A DNA stretch of 64,000 bases, from the NCBI GenBank assembly GCA_036346205.1, contig JARFJB010002038.1:202001-266000 (forward strand). The letters run 5' to 3'. The notes under the pieces are model-generated. The model ran no database searches. It was not told where the DNA came from and was given only the letters and a program-made list of their open reading frames with translations. How positions within the stretch are numbered: position 1 is the first letter of the stretch; the number at the start of each line of letters is the position of its first letter. Both the position numbers and the translations under genes were made by a program. The stretch comes from Vesta saturnalis (lineage: Eukaryota > Arthropoda > Insecta > Coleoptera > Lampyridae). Positions 1-12,805 of this stretch are shown piece after piece.

Positions 1-1028
1 ATCTCCATTGCCCGAAGATTAGCCCAATCACATATTTTCCCGATTAGAGCGTCATCAAACAGAAGCCCAAATACCTCAGATGCAGAAGAATCGGCCGGAA
101 TATTCACTTTTATACCTTCAATTCCCGTAAAGTCATGAATTGTCGGTTGTTCGTTTATCTCTGTCCAACATGAAATATCTTCGAACGTGGCTAGCCTTTT
201 CGTTGGCTGGTGGATTGTGTAAATCGTTTTCATTGCTATTACTAACATCAGAATATTCATACTCCTCACCACTAACTACATTTTCATCGCTGGAATCCGA
301 TTCAGATGATGGATGCCAACTACTGCCAGAGTCTTGAAACGGTTCTTCAGGTGTTTCCTCATGACTTGATGCATTCATAATTACATCGGCCTCAGCTTGA
401 AGGTCATCTTCTGTCAGAAACTGTGACATCATGTAGGACACCTGCAATTCAATTTTGAGATGTTGAATTTTAGGGTATTACTCACATTGCTTACATTCAC
501 GTAATAACAATAAAATATAAAGGATTACCCGCAGAAAATAAAGGAGCTCAATGTAGGCGCGACCGGGATCAACGGACATGATATTCTTTCACAGAACAGA
601 TCATATGGTACTTAACCTAAAAACAGGTGTTCTGATAACATAACTTATTGTTTCAATTTGTTCAGTATTTATGCCGTTTCAGCGTAAAATTTTGTTCATG
701 AAGATGTCTGGCATGCTCTACAGTTCAATTATAAATGCTTTATAAAATAAAACCACTTACATAATGAAAAATCATGGAGCCAAAACAACGCACGTGTTGT
801 CGCATAAACGTTCCCACCAAAACTACAATTTTTATCTGAGACCAAGCGACACACATATGCGTCGGACCTATCCACAGACCGCATCAAAATTTCAAGCCGC
901 TATCTGTAGCCCAAACGATTTACACATCGATTGAGTACAATCGAGCACCTGGCTCGTATGTGAGACGCTGGCCTGTGACAAAAATCGCTGTGGCTCATAT
1001 ATGAGACGGCTGGTAGCGAACGTGTTAA
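1..1028 (-). mobile_element. piggyBac-like element, 5' end (truncated by window edge)
   Basis: On the minus strand from about 447 down to 1 is the N-terminal part of a piggyBac transposase: an acidic, Ser-rich leader (SSESDSSDENVVSGEEYEYSD) and, after a frameshift near 130-180, the piece HDFTGIEGIKVNIPADSS and VFGLLFDDALIGKI, typical of the start of the DDE_Tnp_1_7 domain. The catalytic region is off the window. The end of the element appears to be at TTAA 1025-1028: reading inward on the minus strand gives TTAACACGTTCGCTACC, and subterminal palindromes (GTCTCATATATGAGCC and GCGTCTCACATACGAGCC) follow. TTAA is the piggyBac target. Because of the frameshift it is a dead copy. Confidence 0.72.
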
Positions 1029-2269
1029 ATACATTTACAAACAAACACTTCAACAATTACAGCTACAACTAAAAATCCAAACTACCATAAAAAATAAATC
1101 ACACGCTTTCATTTACGCAAGGTTATAGCATACTATTCTTACACAAAAAAAATTTAACAACTTTAAAGCTTTCATAATTTATTAACATATTAAAAATACT
1201 TACAAAATTAAAAAAAAAAATTATACAATGTTAATAGTTAGGTTAACCTAAAATGCAAGTGTAAAATAAGCAGAGAGCTTAATATTACTTGGTTTAAAAT
1301 GCAAGTAATACTATAGGATACTCACGTTAAGTAGGACTAAACTAGAAAATGTTACAAATTGCAAACTCTTTAATCTTTTTTAGAAAATTTCTTAATGTTT
1401 TGATAAGTTAAATTTGGATAATGGTCAGTACAGACTCTCTCCTTAACGTGATCGACCAGCATAAATGTTTAGAGATTATAATGTAACAAAATTTTTAAGG
1501 TCAGTCTACAGCTTGTTTTCAGTACATACACAGAGTGAACAATTAATGCAAAGGTTGCAAATTCATTATCATTGTATATTTAAGTATAAACTAGTATAAT
1601 TTAATTTGGACTATTAAATGTAGCTTACTTACATTATAAAATGTAATGTATGTCAATAAGTCACAAATACGAATATGTAACGTCTCACATTGTATTTTCA
1701 TTATGGTAGTTACCTGCATTACTGGAAACTATACTTATCCCTAGCTATTTTTCACCTACAGTAAAGCATAATATATAAAAAAATCACTCATGTAAAAAAC
1801 AACTTACTTAAAAAAAAATGGACATTTATGATGGAACAATCTAGTTTTATATACATGTACTTATAATTTAAACATGTATAATTTTATAGAATCAATTTGC
1901 TGAAAAGTGAATAGTTTGCTCCTCTTATGTCAATTGTAAGCTCTGTGTAGAGAAAAACTTTAAAATGAAGTTATAAATCTACAACTAATGGTTATTTATT
2001 CTATAAGCACCATATATTTTCATAAGCTAAAGTAATGGTTACATTTAGGGAGGTAATACATAATTTTGGTGTATGTAACTATTTGATATCATGGATATCA
2101 TCTATTTCAATATTAGGTATAAATCATTCCTTTTAAATTGTTTAATCAAAACACCTTGTATTGAGAGTAATTTTATTAATGGCAAACTGATGTACCTTTT
2201 TCATTTCCTCTTTTAGTTTTCTGTTATTTTAGTGCTTTTAACAACTTTATTATAAAAATAATGTGAAAC
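1029..2269. other. AT-rich stretch, nothing recognised
   Basis: Between the piggyBac end and the foldback element there is AT-rich sequence with short poly-A and poly-T runs. I see no coding frame, splice pattern or repeat with a partner elsewhere in the window. Confidence 0.5.
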
Positions 2270-4022
2270 ATCTGGTGTGGAACAATAACGAATCTTCCAA
2301 CCTATAAAGTGGAAATTGAAATAAATGAAATAATTTAAATAATAATTTTTAGGATAATTATATCACCTTTTTTTTTTAATACGTTCATAACAAAAATAGG
2401 CAACATTGTAAAAACAAAAACAATAATTTATGTCGGATAGCCGTTTAAAATTTCATGTCAGAGGTTAATAGACGTCTAGTTGGTAACTTGAAAATAAAAA
2501 TTCCAAAGCCGCCCGCTTCTATAAAACATCGATAATACAGTTTAAGCATTTTCAACAGTAATATATTAATAGCACAGCGACTCGCCAATAATACTGGCTA
2601 ACATGATGCATGAGCGTTTGTAGCAATGAAAATTTGCATGCCTGAAATGTGAATGGTTCCAAATTTAAAATTTGTGTTATTTCATTGGTTGACAGTGTTA
2701 GGCTGACATACATATGCAATAGTCAATCTAATTTAATTAATTTTTAATGCATTTTGGCTTTGTATTAAAATACTTTATAAAGAAAAATTAGGTATGTGAA
2801 ATTAAATTATCTTTAAAAAATTTTCACATTTTCTTCCAAAATTAATTGTTATTCAGGTATTGATTAAATTCCACCTTAGGAATTATTTTGCCGCCAAATT
2901 ACGCCTGGCCATAAAACGTAACTAATCGATCTGTTTAAGATCTACATCTATGTAATTTTATATCTTTGAAATATGTAGCTGTTTCAGAAATATTTGAATT
3001 AAAACCAAAAACTGACCCTAATAAACCCTTCCTCTCTATTGCTGGATTTCTCCCAAAATCTAATCAGCTCCAGGAAAAATGAAATGAAACAAATACAAAA
3101 TTTCAAATACTTCAAGTGTTACGGTTCTTAAGTTATCGTGGATACTAACATAGATCCACACATCCAAACACATGACCCTGGTGAAACATTGTAAAATGAT
3201 GTACTAAGTCAATTTAGCGATAGTGAAGAAAAAGTTGTTTGCATAACCTTCTGTGCCTACATTAAAAAATTAAATTAAAATTTTCGTCTATAATTAGGTA
3301 AATTTTTGTAGGCATCTCAATCATGTATGAGTGAGACCAAATTAAGAATACTACTTATATTCAGCTGTGATATTCACTTTAGATAGAAATTGTAAAAATA
3401 TAAAGAAAATGTATAAAAAATTTTAACTTCATTTCTCCTGGAGCTAACTAGATTTTGCGAGAAAAACACAGATGGATAGGGGGTTATTAGAGACAGTTTT
3501 TGGGATTTATCAAATATTTCTGAAACTGAATATTTCAAAGATATAAAAATATCTATGCAATTTTTTGATAGGGGGTGTAATTTAGTGGCAAAAAAATTTC
3601 TAAAGTGGAATTTGTGTTTGTTTAAATTTTTTCAATATCTGAATAGTGATTAATTTTATAAGAAAGTGTGTAAACATATTTTTTAAAGATAATTTAATTT
3701 TGTATAACTTTTCTTTATAAAATATTTTAATATGAAGCAAAAATGCAATAAAATGTATTATCGATATGTTTATAGAAGTGGGCGGCTTTGGAATTTTTAT
3801 CTTGAAGTTAGCATCTAGATGTCTATTAACTTCTGACATGAAATTTTAAACCTCCATCTGACATAGATCATTTTTTTTTACAATGTTGCCTATTTACGTT
3901 ATGAACATATTAAAAAATAAGTTGCATCATTAACCTAAAAAAATTATTTTTATTAAAATTATTTCATTTATTTCAATTTCCACTTTGTAGGTTGGAAGGT
4001 CGTGTGTTGTTCCACATCAGAT
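2270..4022. repeat. Foldback element with ~600-800 bp inverted arms
   Basis: The left arm (2270 to about 3085) and the right arm (about 3425 to 4022) are diverged reverse complements. The termini read ATCTGGTGTGGAACA on the left and, inverted, ATCTGATGTGGAACA on the right. Shared landmarks include CTTCCAACCTA-AAAGTGGAAATTG, a CATAACRAAAATAGGCAACATTGT block, CCAAAGCCGCCC, and the inner TGGATTTCTCCCAAAATCTAATC block. The left arm carries an extra ~150-200 bp. No transposase frame is present (the small frame at 3600-3839 is arm sequence). Partial copies of the family occur elsewhere in the window. Confidence 0.8.
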
Positions 4023-7000
4023 ATTTATAACATAGGTTATGTGTTAACAGTATCAATTTTAATAAAATAAACTTATACTTCATGAATACTTTTTAGCGTA
4101 TGTAACAGTATTACTTATTATTCTAAAGAACAATTCAACCGACAGTTACGATATGAATGTATTGTTCAGTAAAATTTTATATTACATCCCAACCGACTAA
4201 TAATAAATAATAATAAAATAAAATAAGGTTTGAAACCAAAGATTATCTTCCACAGATATTCCATATGTACGTCCTAATTGTGAATTAAATCTATTAACAG
4301 AAAATGCTCTTATGAAATGTTTTAATTTTAATTTTTTAAATACATAAACTAAAAATCTACACTTTACATTTAGATAATACTGCTTTTTAATATATAATAT
4401 TGACCTTATAAATGTTGCATGTTAAAACCAACAGGATAACACAAAATGAAACAATTTAAAGTACAGAATGTCTCACATTATTAGATTACTAGACATAATA
4501 ACAGAATTAAGTGAATTTTCAAGCTAAAAATTTTATTTGCATGTATATCTTGATACAATCTACCATGGGAAAATATCTTCAAAACGGCTACCCTGCTGCT
4601 TATACCAGAACTGTTGAGTTCATATACATAACTATGACCTAAAATAGAAATTTGTTTATTTTCTACAGAAAATTGTTTTTTCTATTTAGTAGATAATTCC
4701 CTCAAAAAAAAAACATTTCTCTCCAAAACAAAAAAGTTACGAATAGGAACAACGAAAGTTTTATAATTATATTTCTAACTTAAATATAATGTAAAAAATG
4801 GTAGTCTCATTTAAAATAACACAGTTCCTACTGATTTCCAGTCTAAGCGAAAGTGTGTCGATTTTGAAAGAATTTTCATTTGTATGTGTGTAAAACAATT
4901 GGTTAATTTCACTATATCAATTAATACCATAGTACAGATAATATTATTACCTCTGCTTAACTTAATCACATTTGAACTTGCTTTTTGATTGATAGTAAAA
5001 CAAGAGGTTTAATTGTACTAGATTCATAAATTAGCTTGAATTCCTAATATTTTAAGACTAAAAATCATTTAATTCTGTAAATTTACTTTATGGTGAAGAG
5101 TTAATAGGCGGCTCCTAGCAATCAACAAAATATGCTAAATTGATACAAAACCAAGAAAGTTTGCATTCTAAACATCAACCATTATAACATAATTTAATTA
5201 AAAAAGAAGTCTGTTTTTGAAAATTCATATTGCTATTGGATTTCCATTTATTAGAGTTATTAAATCAATCGTTAGTACAATGTGCATGGACAACATTTTT
5301 AATAACACACATCTGCTAGACGTTCCCACAATTATCCACATATGCAAGCTGTTGGTTGAATCATTGCAAATTTTTACAACACAAAAGCAACATCTTCCGT
5401 GCATTTGAATTAGAAAACATACTAAAAGAGCAAATAAAAGGTATTCAGTTTATATGCTACATTTGAATTACCATTGTTTACCAATTTATAGCTGTTCAAC
5501 TGACAATTATTACATTTGGGTAATCCGGAGAAGGTGTATGCTGTTTAAAGAACAATGTACTATACAAATTTTTCCCTATAATCCCAAAATAATTGCAATA
5601 GTCTAGATTAATACATATTGAAATAGGAGACAGAATAATATTTTTCACCATAGACCATTTCTTAAATACTCAACTAGACCTTTCATTGTTCATCTACATG
5701 TAGTAATTGTCGGCAGACCAGTTTTAAATAGAAAAACTTGAAAATTATTGTAAAGAGCTAAACATAGTTGTTAGATAGAATACATTTTACTACATTTAGT
5801 TTTGATTAAAATATAGATACAATTCATTTTGAACAAAAGAAGAAACCTCAAGCTATTCGCTAATTTAACATAAACAAAAATCTTACATGATATATATACC
5901 TATTATATTACGTCTATTTTGTTCAAAATCTAAGTACTAAAAATATTTTGTAACTTTTTATGTACAAGTTATAAGTATGCAAAAAAAAACAAATAATAAA
6001 ATTAATAAAAATATACATATATTTTAACACAGCTCTGTTTTTCCGTTGTAAGTGTATACGTACTCTAGATAAGTACAGAGAAAAATCTTGTCTAAACTTT
6101 TTCTCAATTTAAAAAATCTTTAACACTCCAAACATTAACTAGTTAGGTTTCCTATAAATAATTTATTGTTTAAGGCCTGATTTTTCTATCTACCAATACT
6201 TATACTAGAGAAAAACTCCAAGAAACCAATAATCTCTAAGTAAAATACATTGAAACACAAGGATTCCATATAAATTTATCAGAAGATAGAACGTTTAGCT
6301 CTTAAGACTGATCTAATTTAAGTATTTAATAACAAAATATTTATACAGTATTTATTAAAATAAAAGTATAGAAAATAATGTATTACAATATAGTAGGTAT
6401 TTAACCTCTTTTAAGTATTTATTGCTCGATTAGTCTTATACAAAAATTAATGCCTAATTAAAAACAAATATTAAGTACAGTTTTCTTAGATTACTTGCAA
6501 TACAAAGATGTGTTCAAAATAACTTGAGACTAGTTTAATCAAAATATGTGCCTTGGTACATTATATTGAGCTATCAAAGCTTGACTAGAAACATTTATTT
6601 CGAAAGATGTACGTATGTGTCATTGACGTTTTTGGAAAAACAACCAATTAAATATGACTGATTTAAATAGAATTGATCGTTGTGCCAAAAACTGTGATGA
6701 ATATAGTAGAATTAAGCACATACTCAAATATTGTACTATTCAATTCACAACTAAACCAATTATGAAAAAAAATGACTACTTACCATAAAAAAATTGAACA
6801 AATAAAAATGTATTTCTTCATCATTTCACAATGATCTTCATTTTACCTAAATAATGTGTGGAATATACATGCTATAGAAAGTTATATTACAAAATATGGC
6901 AAGTTACAAAATAAGTATAAAATATTACCCTACCAACTGTTTTGATATTTCACATAAAAAAATGAATACAAATAAACAAGAAATAAAATAATTTCGCAAT

Positions 7001-7155
7001 GTAAATCAAGTAAATATGATAAAAAAATATATCAATAATTTCTAACTGGTGCAAGCAGCTGTTATCTAATAAAACTGTACTATAATTGATCATCAACCAC
7101 ATATTCTTTTTGCATATTAATATTTGGCTCTATTTGCATAGAACCATTGCTGTTA
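4023..7155. other. Sequence downstream of the CNNM long-form stop; nothing recognised
   Basis: This 3.1-kb AT-rich stretch lies downstream of the CNNM stop at 7156, so its right part should contain the 3' UTR of the long form. I could not pick a polyadenylation site with confidence. The 63-codon frame at 5217-5408 has no recognisable content. Confidence 0.4.
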
Positions 7156-7431
7156 TCATTTTTTAGATAACAGAGAGATTTCTTCATCTTTAGGTATATT
7201 GGGATAAAAACCATCGTCAGTAATTGATGTTTTCTTTATGGGTCCATTTAGTGCATTTGTTGCTTGCGATGCAGTAGGGCTAGCCACAGAACGTGGTGAT
7301 GCTGCTTTTGAATTACTATTTAGTGATAAAGCAGTAGTGGCATTCGACTCACGTTGGTTCTGGGGTTGCTTAAAGCGTGGTTCTGGTGACGTACGGCCTA
7401 TACTGCTGTCATCTTCCAATGAATGTAATAA
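7156..7431 (-). CDS. uex: CNNM C-terminal exon (long form)
   Basis: Acceptor CTTTAG ending at 7432, then 91 codons in phase 0 and TGA at 7156-7158. It starts LLHSLEDDSSIGRTSPEPR, a Ser/acidic stretch, and continues with a low-complexity Ser/Ala/Asn tail ending in ISLLSKK. CNNM C-terminal tails are variable and disordered, so identification rests on position, phase and the SLEDDSSIGR-type acidic-serine start. It lies 10.9 kb from the exon at 18315 across an intron with a LINE and Penelope pieces. The sense frame at 7238-7435 is a shadow. Confidence 0.8.
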   Translation of the reverse strand, partial: LLHSLEDDSSIGRTSPEPRFKQPQNQRESNATTALSLNSNSKAASPRSVASPTASQATNALNGPIKKTSITDDGFYPNIPKDEEISLLSKK

Positions 7432-7852
7432 CTAAAGAGTAAACAAAATTTTATGGATTACAATGCATAAGCAATAAACATTATGTATTAACTTCCACAT
7501 AGGTAAATATATACTCACATAGGATAAAAAAGGGATTTGATTAGAAGGAAGAGTGCAATATGTATAACAAAACCTGAACATAATTAAAATCTTCGTGTTT
7601 AAGTTTACTTATGAGCTGTAATACAAGAGGTATGGTATAGTTAATTTTGTATTCAAATAATGAGAAATTATATTTAGAAAAGTTTGGAAAACTTGAAACA
7701 GATGATATTACAAATATCAGTCAGAAAACAGAAAGATGAGTACCTTAATCAATAAGGTTTTTAACTCAGGCAAAGCTACACAGGACTGGCATATGGGCAT
7801 CATTACCACAGTATGCAAAAAAGCGGATACACGAGAATGTTATTATGCATTT

Positions 7853-7928
7853 TAAAATACTTATCTTTTTTTGGGTTTTTTAATGGTGCATTTGCATATT
7901 AAAAAACCCAAAAAAGATAAGTATTTTA
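7853..7928. repeat. Palindrome made of two head-to-head Penelope-type termini
   Basis: The left arm TAAAATACTTATCTTTTTTTGGG... and the right arm ...CCCAAAAAAGATAAGTATTTTA are near-perfect reverse complements of about 31 bp around a ~14-bp spacer (TGGTGCATTTGCAT). Single copies of the same terminal sequence end the Penelope-like 3' regions at 12806 and 63509, so this is two such termini fused tail to tail. Confidence 0.75.
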
Positions 7929-7984
7929 ATACCAATTTTTCTCTTTTAAGGTTTATTAAAAATCTACAAACACTGACAGATGCC

Positions 7985-8450
7985 TTCATAAACTATCAAA
8001 CCATCATCATCTTTAGTAGATTGAGCAAAACGAATTAGTGGTCTTACGTTTAATGAATTTAACCATTTGAAAAGATCACTGCAGGCTAATGGTTATTTCC
8101 TTAAATGGAATACTCATATACTTAAATGTGTTAAGACGTATCCATAAAGAAAAACTAACGTTTAATGTTGGTACTGATTTTCTACCTTTCATAGCTGATG
8201 TTATGGAGAAAATTGAAAGAGTCTTGATTAATCATGGACCATTTAAAGCCCACAAGAAAGATTAAAGAACATTTAAGATCACCCAAAGATGCTTCAAATC
8301 CACTGTCGGCTTCCAGATTATATAAGTTGTCTTGATTCTGTGGAAAAGTATACATTGGAACCACAAATTGTAGCTTTGATATTAGACCTAAAGAACACTG
8401 ATTGAGTGAAATCTGTAGTGGCTGAACATGATTTTTAAACATTTTTAATA
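7985..8450 (+). pseudogene. Penelope-like element fragment with GIY-YIG endonuclease domain
   Basis: In broken frames the + strand encodes EFNHLKRSLQANGY, then LPFIADVMEKIERVL, then KEHLRSPKDASNPLS, then LYKL, CGKVYIGTTNCSFDIR and KEH. This order is the C-terminal end of Penelope-like retroelement proteins: an RT-EN linker and a GIY-YIG nuclease whose GVYKI / CGKVYIG-T core is recognisable. Stops and frameshifts make it inactive. The terminal palindrome lies just upstream and a LINE follows directly. Confidence 0.65.
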
Positions 8451-8464
8451 TTCAGTTTGATAGT

Positions 8465-10690
8465 ATGCACACTTTATCGAATCAAACTCGTTATTGCGTT
8501 TGTTTACAACGAGAAGTTGTTCTGGAGAACGTTCTGCGAACGTCCAGAATTAGGGTAGACAAACTAGTAGATAATGGTGCGAGAATACAATACGGGGAAG
8601 CTGTGAGTAAAGAGATGAATGCGAATGAAACAGTGTGGAACGAACAAATAAAGACACTGACGTTGAAAGGGCACAGATAAGCTTGAAAAACTATGTTGTC
8701 AATTGTGCCGTGCGGATATGTGGAAGACCGACTGTAGCTAGACAGAAAAAATGTGAATGAATCGGTAAAAAGACAGTATTTAAGAAAAAGACGCGTACAT
8801 GATGATGATTGCTGCAAAAAAAGCGATTGTATGATGTGTACAGATTAAGAAACAAAGAAGCGAAGGAGAAAATGTAGAATGATTTTTATGGAAACAAAAA
8901 ACTCTTCTGGAAATGGGTCAAAAATACAAAACGTGGCCCAAAACAGAACGCTGCAGGAGTGATGAATACGAACAACGAAATAGTATGGGACGATCCAGAA
9001 GTGCGGAAATGCCGGCAAGAATATTTCGGAAATCTGTACAGTGGTGACGAAAGTAAAACTGAAGGGTTAAATAAGGAGAATGTAGAAGGAATGGTGAATG
9101 AAATTGAGAAGGATATTGGGGTAAATGAGGTAGAGAAAACGGTAGGCAGGTTAAAAAACGGTAAAGAAACAGGCGTAGATGAAGTCACTGGTGAAATGCT
9201 AAAGTAGGGAGTGCGAAGCTTATACGAAGATTGTGTGAATAATATAAGCCTTAAGGGTGGAAAAGTGTCGAGGGATTGGAAGACTGCGATCATTGTACCA
9301 CTGTATAAGGTTAAGGGAACAAGAGTGATTGCAAGAACTGCAGAGGAATAAATTTGCTCAGTATACCTAGTAAAATATTTGGAAGAATACTGATTGATAG
9401 GATACAAGGAACTACACAAACTGAGATTTGGGATGTGCAGGGTGGCTTCATTCCAGGGAGAGGATGTGTAGATCAGATGGTTGCTCTGCAGCAGGTGATC
9501 GTTAAGTGTTTAACTGTAAAAAGGAAACTGTACTGTGCTGGAGAAAGCATACCAGAGAGTGAATAGGGAGAAGCTGTCGGAAATATTGAATGAATATGGC
9601 GTAAATAAAGGTCTAATAAACGGAATAAGGGCAGTATACAACGGTAGCCGGGCAAGTGTTAGGGTGAGAGGATGTGTGAGTGAATACTTTATTACTGAAC
9701 AAGAAGTGCGACAAGGCTGTGTGATGTTACCGTGATTGTTCAATATACACATGGATAAATGTCTTAGGCAAGCATGCACCGATACAAATGGTGTAATGGT
9801 TGGTGACGTAAATGTACAAGTTCTGGTGTATGCAGATGACACAGTCTTATTAAGTGACAGTGCGAATGAGCTACAAACTGCTCTGAGGAAGTTTGATACA
9901 GTCTGTGAGAGCATGGACCTAAAGGTAACCGTGAACAAAACTAAGATTGTGGTGTTAAAATCGGGAAGGTGGAATTGAGAGTAGAGTAGTTACTTTGCAA
10001 GATGAAATTGTGGAGCAAGTGATCGAGTGGAAATATCTGGGTAGAATGTTTACTGCAGATGGTACAATGGATGGCGCGATTGGACGAAGGGTCAATACTG
10101 GAAGGAAAGTGATTGGAAGTATGTGGACGATAAGGACAAACGAAAGCATGACCCTAGCTGTGAAACGAGTAATCTATAATGGCGTGTTTGTTCTGTCAGT
10201 ACTGTATGGAAGTGAGATATGGGCATGTCAAAAAAAGTACGAAAGAAAAAAATGCCGTGGGTATGAGATTCCTGATAAGCGTGGTAAAACGATAAGAGAT
10301 AAGATAAAGAATGAGTGTATAATGACGGAGGGTGGCGAGGAAAATACTATAATGAATAGATACAAAAGTAATACATTACGTTGGTTTGGTCAGATTGAGA
10401 GAATGGACAACGCAAGATTAATGCAGCAAATATATGGGTGCGGTTAGACGTAAGGCCGGGCCTGGTAGGCCGCCTAAAACTTGGCTGAATGTAGTAGAAT
10501 GTATGATAAAAGAAAGATAAGGAGTTTTAAAAATAAAAGGACATGTCAGAGACAATGTATGATTCTTGCGGAAGCTAGAGAGGTATGCGGAGATAGGAAA
10601 GCATGGAGAAAGATTGTAAATGACAAATAAATAAGAGGCAGGGATTGTTTTGCCTACCCCGCAAGGGATTGGCGTAATGGTTAAGTTAAG
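8465..10690 (+). mobile_element. Decayed LINE (non-LTR retrotransposon), reverse transcriptase region
   Basis: Successive frames with stops and shifts encode one ORF2: pre-RT region (VWDDPEVRKCRQEYFGNLY, KNGKETGVDEVTGEML), fingers (LLSIPSKIFGRIL-type and DVQGGFIPGRGCVDQM), palm (VYNGSRASVRVRG, EQEVRQGCVMLP), the active-site motif VQVLVYADDTVLLSD and the following LKVTVNKTKIVVLKSG, then EWKYLGRMFTADG and the 3' region RWFGQIERMDNARL. No endonuclease domain is visible, so it is 5'-truncated. The 3' end reads GCAAGGGATTGGCGTAATGG then a short TTAAGTTAAG tail rather than poly(A). Clade not assigned. Confidence 0.85.
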
Positions 10691-10699
10691 TATCAATTT

Positions 10700-11920
10700 T
10701 CTTGTAGAATTTTGGAACAATGCAATATTCGTGATTTCTTCTCTTAACGCTCATTTTATATGGGTTAAACATAACACTCAATATACAAATAAACATAAAT
10801 GCTCGCGAGAACCATGTTTTTAATTATGTCATTATTTTAATACTGGATATTTTGTGGTTAGCGCGTCAATGACGGCACAGACAGAAACACCCCGTTTTGT
10901 ATATCTCGATATCATTTTAAAAGCTAAATTTAATCGCAATGAATTTGGAATTTTGAAAACAGGCTTTTTTTACATAAAAACCTTTGAAAAATATAAAATA
11001 AATCGTTAATGATCTCATTTTGCTTCAATTGTGCTTATAACACTAATTTAACTTTGTGACAATACCACATAGGTCAACAATTATACATCATTATACTCAT
11101 TAAGAATACCAATATTTTTAGTTCAGAGTTGTTTATCCATTGAAATGCAACTGTGCAATTCATGCAAACATACTTAAATATTCAACAAGTACACCACTTC
11201 TGTTCCAAAAACATTGTGATTTAATAGTTTGTAATCAAGAATACCATTGTGTATCAATCAAAAAAATTGTATCAGACTTGAGCGGTAAGTAAGGTGTAAC
11301 TAGCGTCTCCTAGTAGTAAGCCAGAAATGAAAGATTCATAATTTCTATCACACAAAATATGTATCATATTTTGAGCTCAATCAAATGAATTTGTATTAGG
11401 TTATCATAGAAAAATTTAAGAAAATTTGCATTCAACACAATGTATATATCGAAAAGGGGCAATATTATAATATAAATATGGAACACCCTATATAATAAAT
11501 TTGAAGAAACAGAAAATACACCAAAATAAAGCTACTAAAGCTGTGCATTCGTAGCTTGTTTACCAGACACACCCTAAGTAACTGTAACAACAGGTATTTC
11601 AATTCAAAAGCAAAAAACGCCTTTAGAGGAAGTAGTTACTAACTAATGTAATATTAAGGCAAATTCTTCTCAATAAGGGTGGAACCTTTACTAATTGCTA
11701 TAAATCTTAAGTTCTAATTTTCTAAATTCTTTTTATCAAAATTATAACTATATGTTTTTTTTTTGGTACGTATTTCCATGTACTGAACACGCAAAGGATG
11801 GCATGTTAATATTTGTAAAAAAAATTCTCTTTTCAACATAAAAACTTCTTGTTATGCAGTATCTCCCAGAAAAGATCGTTTCATAAATATATGCAGACCT
11901 AATTACTCAAATAACATAAA
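10700..11920. other. AT-rich intronic sequence, nothing recognised
   Basis: No coding frame, tandem array or palindrome stands out. A string GGAACACCCTATATAATA near 11482 resembles DNA-transposon termini but no partner was found. Confidence 0.4.
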
Positions 11921-11921
11921 T

Positions 11922-12235
11922 TAGGGTTGGGACCGAGTATTCGAAAATTCGAATACATGTCAATCCAACTATTCAAATGAGTAGAATAATTTGACTATTC
12001 AATTATCTGACTACTCAAATTATTTGGAGTATTCGAATAATTTAACTATTGGAATAGTCTATTCGAATAGTTAGATTATTTGAATGCTAGAACTATGGAA
12101 CTATAAATTAATCTATTACTATAATTGAACTTCCGAAACTATTGGAATAGTCTATTCGAATAGTTAGATTATTTGAATGCTAGAACTATGGAACTATAAA
12201 TTAATCTATTACTATAATTGAACTTCCGACTAATT
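11922..12235. repeat. ATTCGAAT-rich repeat with a 93-bp tandem duplication
   Basis: It starts TAGGGTTGGGACCGAGTATTCG, similar to hAT-type termini, followed by many short self-complementary ATTCGAAT/ATTTGAAT units. From about 12046 a 93-bp unit (CTATTGGAATAGTC...GAACTTCCGA) is repeated immediately at 12139 with almost no differences, indicating a recent duplication. No matching opposite terminus was found. Confidence 0.6.
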
Positions 12236-12669
12236 GGACAATTCAAATAATTTAATTGTTTTAATACTCAAGTCTATTCTATTCATATAGCTAATAACAA
12301 AAAAAGAGACACTTTGTAACATCTTCTATAGTGAAACTATTTGGGATAAGTAGGTACACTTAAATTCTTTATTTCATACTAATACGTTATAAGCAAATAA
12401 ACCCTTAGTTGCCGTAACCATAAACACGTTCATAACTCTCTTGGGAAGTTATGAACTGGTATCTAGGCAGTTATAGATCTATAACTGCTATAACTGCCCT
12501 CATCATTCTAATGTATTTTGACAAATATTTGCAAACTTGTCAGTTTTTATATCCATAGTAACCATGCCTACTTAATTTTGAAAACAAGATTCATTTAATC
12601 TTAATAACCAAAAAATTACATTTGCATATTTCATTTTTAACGTATGAAATAAAATTATTTATCTATCAC

Positions 12670-12776
12670 GGGAGTTATGTATGTTAATAACCTCCAACAA
12701 CTTAACAATCCCTCAGGACTAACGTCACTCAGGATTGCAATCCGTTGCCGTCGGTAATTAACATACCCATAACTCC
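12670..12776. repeat. Short inverted-repeat (MITE-like) sequence
   Basis: GGAGTTATGTATGTTAATAACC at the left pairs with the reverse complement of GGTAATTAACATACCCATAACTCC at the right, enclosing about 60 bp with a GC-richer core (CTCAGGATTGCAATCCGTTGCC). No coding content. Confidence 0.5.
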
Positions 12777-12805
12777 ATTGATATATAAATAACTCTATAC
12801 CTAAT

